NCBI GenBank assembly: GCA_934045905.1
Contig: OW203768.1
Location: 2,384,316 to 2,448,315, forward strand
DNA length: 64,000 nt
Source of the DNA: Leuctra nigra
Taxonomy: Eukaryota > Arthropoda > Insecta > Plecoptera > Leuctridae
Direction: 5' to 3'
The notes beneath the pieces were generated by a model that did no database searches, was not told the origin of the DNA, and worked only from the letters and a program-made list of their open reading frames with translations. Position 1 is the stretch's first letter; each line of letters starts with the position of its first letter. The position numbers and the translations under genes are program-made. This document shows, in pieces, positions 56,581 to 64,000 of the stretch.

Positions 56581-57047
56581 TTGAGCGAGCGTCACCACGG
56601 TACTCTTATGGCACTTTCTCTTTATGTTTTTTTTGCCTGCACAGTCCAGGTCAAACCGCAGAACCAATCAATCTGAAATTTTGCACACATACTAACGTAA
56701 TCTATGTGGTCTCTTGGATCGTTTTTGAACGGGATCCTGTGATTGGTTCAAATTTAAAAAATACCTATTATCTTTCGGTTGGTTGGTCCGATCAATTTTA
56801 AATTTTGCATAGTTATTGCAACCAACATTGTCCCCAATTTACAAAGTTTCAGCCAAATCCTCCCATTGGTTAAAATTTAAAACCATCTTTCCTGTGATAT
56901 TTTAAATTTAAACTAGAACTGAACTTCGCATGGTCATTGGGACCGACAATTTAGGTATTTTTGCCAAGTTACAAGTCATGTGTCATATCAAATCGGACGC
57001 AGTACGAAGGCTCGCTCATCAACGCGTTACACTGAGCGTTTTCCTAG
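56581..57047 (+). mobile_element. Helitron-like copy H2
   Basis: Same start, CAAACCGCAGAACCAATC and GGGATCCTGTGATTGGTTC interior, and end CATCAACGCGTTACACTGAG, GCGTTTTCCTAG|T as H1. It is shorter than H1 by internal loss and starts about 115 bp beyond the LINE's 5' limit. Confidence 0.55.
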
Positions 57048-57874
57048 TTACAAATTTAGTATTTAGTTACCAGAATAATACCCAATAAACTTTGATGAAT
57101 CCCTGAAATGTTGCGAAGAACTAACCATCTCATCTGCGAGAGTGATTCTCCTGTCACTGCAAGAACCGAGGCAAGAACCCGGCCCCTGATGTGGGCAAGA
57201 CTGCCACGAGGGGGACATTTGCATAGGTTATGCAGGTCTCGATACATCAACGAGGCGCTGACTCTAGCATACCCGCGATTAATTGGAGACATTTACAACG
57301 ACTTGTCTAATACATCGTATTTAGCACACTCCCCCGCGCTCTGGGCGAGCCGGCCGGTATATAGTAAAAACACAATTAACATTTCAAGGATTTTAAACCC
57401 ATTCATACATTAAATTACTAGACGCTCCTAAATTATTCAAATGCGCCATTCATAAGTGTTCGTCGCTTTTAACTACGTCGAGGAAGATTGTAAAAGAATT
57501 ATTGGGCGAGCGACGTGAGTGTTGCAATCGAACGTTTTCTTCTTTGCTTTGTTTTCAATTGTTCTTCCTTGTTCCGTAACTCTGATTTAAATTCTTACGA
57601 AGAACAAGAAGTAAAAAGAACGATTAAAAATGTGGGAAACAATTAAATGGAAATGTAAATAATCAGATTCAGCAAAACAATCTGAAATTCAAATATCCTC
57701 AAAATTATATGTAACATTTTACATCGATTTATAAAAAATAGAAAATAAAAAAAGTTTCTTAGCAAAACCAACATTTGAAATGGTCTGGTTGAAGTACATA
57801 ATTGAATGGAACTTGCGTTTGAAATATTGAAAGTTTGACAGTCATAAATGTCATAAATTGTACTCAAATTGAGA
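57048..57874. other. no gene seen
   Basis: 57110-57350 is GC-richer with open frames on both strands but no recognisable product. GCGCCATTCATAAGTG at about 57443 resembles sequence near 18409. The rest is AT-rich. Confidence 0.3.
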
Positions 57875-58082
57875 GCATGGTCCTGGGTTCATTTCCCGTG
57901 GACGTTCTTCCTGACTGAGGTTTTTACGTTGTTCCCTCAGTCGAGAATGTTGGAAAGATTCCCTGTACTAAGAGGCCACGGACGCCTCCTTCCCACTGTC
58001 CATCCTCGCCTATTCTTCATCATCATCTCCATTCCCAAATCCGTCGCTATTAACATAATTATTGCAGAACAGTGCGACCAAT
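57875..58082 (+). mobile_element. SINE copy 9
   Basis: A plus-strand copy with GGGTTCATTTCCCG, TTCTTCCTGACTGAG, CCTCCTTCCCACTGTCCATC and GCAGAACAGTGCGACC at its end. Confidence 0.75.
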
Positions 58083-58346
58083 ACCGGGTGGTGCAAAAAT
58101 AATTACCCCTGTTTGGGAAGTCTAAAACTATTATCGAAATATATCGATATGGTTCTGAAATTTGTACCCATGTTATATAGAATTTGGAGTTACTTCGTGG
58201 GAATTCGGTGAATTTTTGTTGTTTGGTCCACCATTTTCCTAGTGGACTATGCGCAAACAATGACGCTTTGTTAATTGTTATATGAATTTCTGAATCAGTG
58301 ATACCGAAATTAGTGGCAACGAATCTTTTTGTTTGTTTGCAGTGCT

Positions 58347-58508
58347 GGAGCCCAAGTCTTGAAAAAAGCGTTTTGAAACCGTCTGGCGTTTTCATTGATC
58401 AAAACGTAAAAAAAGCTGAAGGCTAAGGTATAGTCGTCAACTTTTTTACGTTTTGATAAATGAAAACGCCAGACGGTTTCAAAACGCTTTTTTCAAGACT
58501 TGGGCTCC
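58347..58508. repeat. foldback with about 68-bp arms
   Basis: GGAGCCCAAGTCTTGAAAAA and its complement bound inverted arms containing AACCGTCTGGCGTTTTCAT and ATGAAAACGCCAGACGGTT, with a short AT-rich loop at 58413-58438. Confidence 0.85.
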
Positions 58509-58694
58509 TGTTGAAGTTCTATTCAAGTTTTATAACGCTGGTAAACTGTTTTTCAACGTCTTAATTCAAATGTCTGTAACTTCCTTCCCATTGATCAAAA
58601 ATGTCTGAAAATTGCACACATAAAATTTTCATATTTATTCTATAAAGTATGAAAGTTTCAGCTCTTTATCTTTCATAGTTCTGTTACATAGTGA

Positions 58695-59145
58695 CAAGGG
58701 CGTATCCAGGATGAAATTTCGGGGGGGGGCCGGACATTATTAATATTTCGAAAAATCACAGTGGGAAAACGGGGGTTCGGGGGCGCAGCCCCCGAGAAAA
58801 TTTTGGATCAAGGTCATTCATTAAGATGCAATTTTGAATCGCAGTGTTTAGCTATTTTGGGGAATTATAAATTACAAAATATACACAAATTGGTCGAAGA
58901 GGTTTAAGAATAGGTACATTTATTGAACTCTTTAGGATATTCAAGACCGGGGCGCATAGCCCCGGAAAATTTTTGGATTTATTTCTCAATTCTAACCATT
59001 TTGGAACGTTTTTGACGTGATCTGTATATTTTTAAGTGTTTTTCTTCACATATTATTTTAAATGTGCTTATTTCCTTAGATGAAATTCTGATTTCGGGGG
59101 GGGCCATGGCCCCCTCGGCCCCCCCCCCCCCTGAATACGCCCTTG
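58695..59145 (+). mobile_element. hAT-like MITE, TSD CATAGTGA
   Basis: 451 bp with ends CAAGGGCGTATCCAGG and CTGAATACGCCCTTG. Identical 8-bp duplications CATAGTGA lie at 58687-58694 and 59146-59153. It carries two GC hairpins followed by AAAATTTT (about 58774-58803 and 58946-58975). Same family as 28877-29313. Confidence 0.85.
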
Positions 59146-59153
59146 CATAGTGA

Positions 59154-60389
59154 CCACTCAAACAGGGTCAATTCTTTAGCGCCACCCGCTATAAGTAACA
59201 AATGCTTGGTAAAGGGGCCCCGAACTGTCGGGTCAACTGTGTGTATGTATTCGTGTTGCTGTGGCCAAAACCCTCGCCCTCTGACGCCCTCGTCACTTCT
59301 AGTGCGGCGGCGGAGAACGAGTAGGTTATGTATTAGCTCGGAGTTTTATTGTCGTCGCACGGTTATTCCTGGAATGTGTACCACGTGTGTAGGTGTCGCC
59401 ATCTTTGTATTCGTGTGCCCACTGGTTTCACTTCGTCTCGGTTGCGGCACACACGTGGTGGGTACATAGACGCACACGCAACACTTAGGTACTGTTTACT
59501 TGCGCACAGAAGTTCAAGTCATTCACACTCATTCGCTCTTTAGTTGCAGCTTGGAATGATTTATTGAAAAGTTTCAAAATTTAAAAAAATTATGACACAA
59601 TAGAATTGTTTTTTCGTTAAATGCTGAACAAATCTCAGCATTTACCAGGGTCTCCGAAATCACAGAGACATTTTCATTTACCTACTTTTATTAACGTGGC
59701 TCAACCCATAAAAAATTCAAAAATATTTATTTTTTGAAATTACCAGCATTAGGTACTTTTTCTAACATTTCAACTATATTTAAGTAAAAAATAGCCATAA
59801 AATATCTTAACTTTGCAACTCCTGTCTTTCGAGAATGAACAAATGAGGTTTAGAGAAATCATTTCGTTTTTGGTTTATAACTTTAAAATAGCACACGTTG
59901 GTATTGTTTTTAATTTTGCTCTTAGTAGAATGTCCAACTATCTATCAGAAAATAAGTTTTCTCACAGTTGGGAATACATAAAAATTAGATCTTCATTATT
60001 AGCCTAAAAATGACACGATTTTTTTAACATGGGGAAGAAAACGCAATTTATCTCAGAAACTATGAGAAGTGTTAAATTTTTTGAGACAATTTGTATGCCA
60101 TGAATGATTATCAAGAAGACTCAAAATTATGAAGATCTGCGACCATGGCTGAGTAGGTAATAGGTAATTGGCTTAATAAAACTTATAACTTTTCGTATTT
60201 TCTGTGTTTCAATATTTTAAATAGTTCCACCCTTGAGAATGGGTTCCACCTTTATTTATATCACTTTTCTAAACTTTCCTATTATAAACGTTTCCTAAAT
60301 TCTTTCAATTTCGAATATTTCGATTTTTTTGATTTATTTATAAACCCCCCTCTTTATCTGTAACTAACTATTAATTTTTACAGTAATTG
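59154..60389. other. no gene seen
   Basis: 59160-59540 is GC-richer and contains a 108-codon open frame without recognisable features. The rest is AT-rich. I saw no repeat partner in the window. Confidence 0.35.
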
Positions 60390-60484
60390 AAAGTATTGGG
60401 ATATTTCGTCATGTTTTTGTAAAATTATTTTTTATTTTGTCTACAGTTTCGATTTTTATATTAAAATCTTCCTCAGGAAAAACT
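60390..60484 (+). repeat. one-armed copy of the 11437 foldback
   Basis: Shares TTGGGATATTTCGTCATG, TTTTGTCTACAGTTTCG and AAAATCTTCCTCAGGA with the left arm of 11437-11601; the right arm is absent. Confidence 0.6.
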
Positions 60485-60896
60485 TTACAAATTTACATAA
60501 AAAACAATTACACTTTAAACAAAGTATTCAATAAAAAACAATTTATTTTCTTGAAAATCTGCTTTCAATTTCTTATGCAAGTACAGCTTTGTACATGTAA
60601 TTTAGACTGTCATAATATTGCTGGTATTTCTTTGCCACCTGTAGCTGCTTGAATGGGCTGAGTGGGCGAGCTGAGCTGGAGGAAACATCAACTAGTGTTT
60701 TATTGGACCTCTACTGGCCAGGCGACAAATGATGGCATTGATGGACAATTAACTCAGGTTTAAACTAAAAGGTGCAATTCAGCAGGGAGAGGCTCACGTT
60801 ATGAGTCATTGTGAGTCACGACACGATAACTCTCGAGTTAGTTGTTACAAGGTGCGACCAAAATTATTTTATAAAATTGTTTTTTTCTTCTAAAAG

Positions 60897-61578
60897 TAGT
60901 CCAGTAATTTTGTGATTATACCCACCACTAATTGCAACAGAAGGTTTCAATACATGAATCGATTCAGAAAAATGCCCTCTACAACATATCCAAAATCCTC
61001 CCGAATCCGAGTGCCGGAAGTACATTTTAATCACTTTTTAAGTTAATTTCCCATGTTAATTCCATCTTCCAAAAAAAAATTTTTTTCATGTAACTCCGAT
61101 TTTGACGAAACTTGGCAGAATTGTTCACCAGCTTAATTGAACACAAATAGCTCTCTTAGAGTTTTCCTCTAAATCTCATCGTTTGGGAAATAGGGTCCAT
61201 TGAAAAGTAATATTTTTGTCAGTTTTCGACGATAGGCCACTTTGAGTGTAATTTGACGTTTTGCGAGGTCCATATTTCCCAAACGATGAGATTTAGAGGA
61301 AAACGCTAAGAGAGCTATTTGTGTTCAATTAGGCTGGTGAACAATTCTGCCAAGTTTCGTCAAAATCGGAGTTACATGAAAAACATTTTTTTTTGGAGGA
61401 TGGAATTAACATGGGAAATTAACTTAAAAAGTGATTAAAAAGTACTTCCGGCACTCGGATTCGGGAGGATTTTGGATATGTTGTAGAGGGCATTTTTCTG
61501 AATCGATTCATGTATTGAAACCTTCTGTTGCAATTAGTAATGGGTTCAGATCATTTTTTGCTTTAAATTACTGGGCTA
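60897..61578. repeat. 682-bp foldback element
   Basis: Long arms fold back on each other. Outer ends are TAGTCCAGTAATTT and AAATTACTGGGCTA. Inner segments include TTCAATACATGAATCGATTC with its complement, CTCCCGAATCCGAGTGCCGG with its complement, and AATCTCATCGTTTGGGAAAT with its complement. The loop is at about 61200-61265. The shared TA at both ends could be a TA target duplication. Confidence 0.85.
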
Positions 61579-63031
61579 AAGGGACAGGAAGTAATTGATA
61601 TAATAGAGCAGTCGCAGTGGAAACTCATTTTACTGCTCTTATTTTTTCGAAGTAAGTTTGTCTAGAATTTTGTCTCATTACCACTAAACTATAAAAGACA
61701 TACATTTTAAGAATAGTTGTTGGATAGAAACTGAACGGAAAGAAATGGAACTAAGTAGGTTCCACAGATTTTTGGAACTTGTAAGTTCAATTTTTTCTAT
61801 ATGCAGAGTCCAGAGTTTCTTTTTTGAAACTTGTACCGATTTTTAACAAGTTCAACGTTACATAGGTATATTTACTCCGAAAACATTTTAATATGAAGGA
61901 TTTAATATGAATCCTTCATCAGATGTCATCACATTAGACTACAATCTCGAATGGTCCAAAAATATATATAGATTTTTAAATATAAACAGAAAAGTAGATG
62001 CAGTAAGGGCCATGTCTTTCAATACACTGCTTACTTTTAAACGGTTGATTAGGACTGTATTGTCATGGCAACAACCAATGACTATGAGTTCGTGGATAGA
62101 ATTGTCAACTGGGTCGTGCACGTGAGCAGTTGGCGCCCCTAGGCTAATTCACATGAGCCCCCCCCCCCCAGGGAACAATTGCACCGTGTCTATTTCTGTT
62201 CTCTTTTCTCTAAAAAATCACTGAACGACATTGAATTCACAGAAACTTCCTAAAATCGGATGTCTGGGCTTTTTTAAAATAATTTTTACACTTTTTTGAT
62301 TGAATCTGGGGCGAGGAAATAGCGCCTTTTTCTATCTTAATCATTGTAATATACCTCAAGGTAGGAACCTTGCGTGGGGGAAGATCTTCATATCCCCCAT
62401 TATATTAAAAATAATACCGTAATTATTGTCTGACACAAGTTATACCTCATTTTCATAATACTTCTGGTTTTTGATTTCATATTTTTTATAATAATTCGGC
62501 ATTTATTTGACGCCGCGGCGCCCCCTGAAAGATGGCGCCCCTAGGCTATAGCCTCTGGCCCTGCATGTGAGTGTAATAAGGGTCCAGGTATGAACACGTG
62601 GGCAGCGATGCATGATGGACTCGACGAAGTGTCCGCACCACCCAAGTAGATGCGTTCATAACCTGTACATTACTCCGGCATGTAATCAAGGGCATTAGCG
62701 AGTTATGAATACCACTGAAACACACATCATGCCCACGTGCTGACTGAGTAGGTTGTTGTTGTTGTTGAATTTAGTTTGGATGGCCACACTTAATAAAAGT
62801 ATTTCGGCCAGTTCGATTTCAATTTGTTCTTGTAATTCTCTCAATACGACCATTCAGTAAGATTTAGATGGTAGATAATAAATATGATAGATTAATTAAA
62901 ATTATAGTTGCACTAAAAGACTAATATCTTAGCCGATGATACTAGATTTCGTTAAATAATATTTAACTAGCTGACTGGGCACATTGTGATTCAATGGCGA
63001 TGAATCTCCACGCTCGACTGAGTAGGTGATG
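61579..63031. other. no gene seen
   Basis: Contains the direct repeat TGGCGCCCCTAGGCTA at about 62131 and 62533 and a loosely inverted ACACGTGGGCA / TGCCCACGTG pair at about 62593 and 62731. Otherwise AT-rich with no coding signal. Confidence 0.35.
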
Positions 63032-63039
63032 CGTTAGAC

Positions 63040-63781
63040 TAGGGATGGAGCGAACTTGGATTTTGATATCGACTATCGATATCATTTATATATCGATATA
63101 TACCGATATATCGATACTTCGATATATCGATATATTGAAATATTGAAATATCGAAATATCGATATATTGAAATATGAAATATCGTAATATCGAAATATTG
63201 ATATATTGAAATATCGAAGTGTCGATATATCGATATATTGAAATATCGAAATATCGAAATATTGATATGGAAATAATATTTAGATGTATAGGTATGGAAA
63301 TATTGATATATCGTATGAATGTATTAAATTGCTCCTAAAACTGATAGGAATTTCAAAAGAAAATGTAAAAAGAAATAACACAGCCGTTCCAAAATATAGA
63401 GTCACCGGCCAGATAAGAAAGAAAATGTGAATAATCTGAGAAATTGTCCATAAATCTTGTAAACGCTGCAATGCAAATATAAATAATTTTGCCATAGTAG
63501 GTATAAACTTCAATTAAGAACATAATTGTATCATGCGGTAAGGCTTCAATATATCGATATTTCAATATATCGATGTTTCAATATTTCGATATTTCAATAT
63601 ATCGATATTTCGATATTTCAATATTTCGATATTTCAATATATTGATATTTCAATATTTCAATATATCGATATATCGATATTTCGATATTTCAATATATCG
63701 ATATTCAATATATTCAGGTATCGATATTTCGATATTTTTTGATATCGATATATCGAAAGATCGATATTTTCTCCATCCCTA
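63040..63781. mobile_element. hAT-like MITE made of CGATAT repeats
   Basis: 742 bp with ends TAGGGATGGAG and CTCCATCCCTA. Identical 8-bp duplications CGTTAGAC lie at 63032-63039 and 63782-63789. Both sides consist of degenerate CGATATATTGAAATAT-type repeats in inverse orientation around a middle of more ordinary sequence (about 63290-63540). Confidence 0.85.
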
Positions 63782-64000
63782 CGTTAGACCAACATGGATG
63801 AGTACAGGCGAACATTGCCGCACTTGTCAAGAAGATGAGGAGAAATACGCGGGTTTCAAATTGACATTCGGATTCCCCGAGAGAGTTCAGTGCAAAGATT
63901 TTAAAACTGTTTCGAGGCATTTTCTCCATAAACCACGCACGTGTGACACATTTTTGGTACATTCTTCCCTTTTAGCTGGCACACTTCTAACTTCATTTTA

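Overview
This is animal nuclear DNA, most likely arthropod (inferred). The evidence is split genes with GT-AG introns (499 bp and 74 bp), AATAAA poly(A) signals, tRNA-derived SINEs, a non-LTR retrotransposon, Helitron-like ends, many short DNA transposons and long satellite arrays. There is no sign of bacterial operons, CRISPR or phage. The window is gene-poor: two convincing host genes plus one weak exon candidate.

Genes. (1) A noggin homologue, a secreted BMP antagonist, lies at 11876-13193 (+) in two exons encoding 272 residues. It has a signal peptide, an LIE segment, a basic patch before the cysteine-rich domain and all nine C-terminal cysteines. A SINE sits in its intron. (2) A gene I do not recognise lies at 18723-20860 (+), two exons, up to 687 residues. 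It is rich in K/R/E/S and carries four 27-residue repeats. (3) A GC-rich possible terminal exon lies at 24548-24775 (-). A 5'-truncated but unbroken LINE reverse transcriptase ORF (677 codons) occupies 54393-56426 (-).

Layout. 0-9.5 kb: SINE copies, MITEs, a nested minisatellite (5587-6247), a 13 x 41-bp array (6989-7521) and a palindromic MITE split by a retroposon. 9.6-11.6 kb: a hAT MITE and a foldback. 11.9-15.3 kb: noggin, its downstream sequence and a tRNA-like element. 15.6-18.4 kb: MITEs and a Helitron-like copy. 18.7-21.0 kb: the unknown gene. 21.5-23.2 kb: an 81-bp satellite of 20 copies. 23.8-29.5 kb: nested MITEs. 29.6-41.5 kb: a 12-kb satellite of about 217 monomers of 55 bp. 42-53.4 kb: hAT MITEs, a tandem duplication with Helentron-like copies, and two large palindromes. 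53.8-58.1 kb: SINEs, the LINE and a Helitron-like copy. 58.3-63.8 kb: foldbacks and two hAT MITEs with exact target duplications.

The clearest theme is the density of non-autonomous hAT-like elements. Eight have matching terminal inverted repeats and identical 8-bp target-site duplications, and several with different termini share one internal GC-hairpin module. No transposase is encoded in the window. All matches were read by eye; no database search was run.
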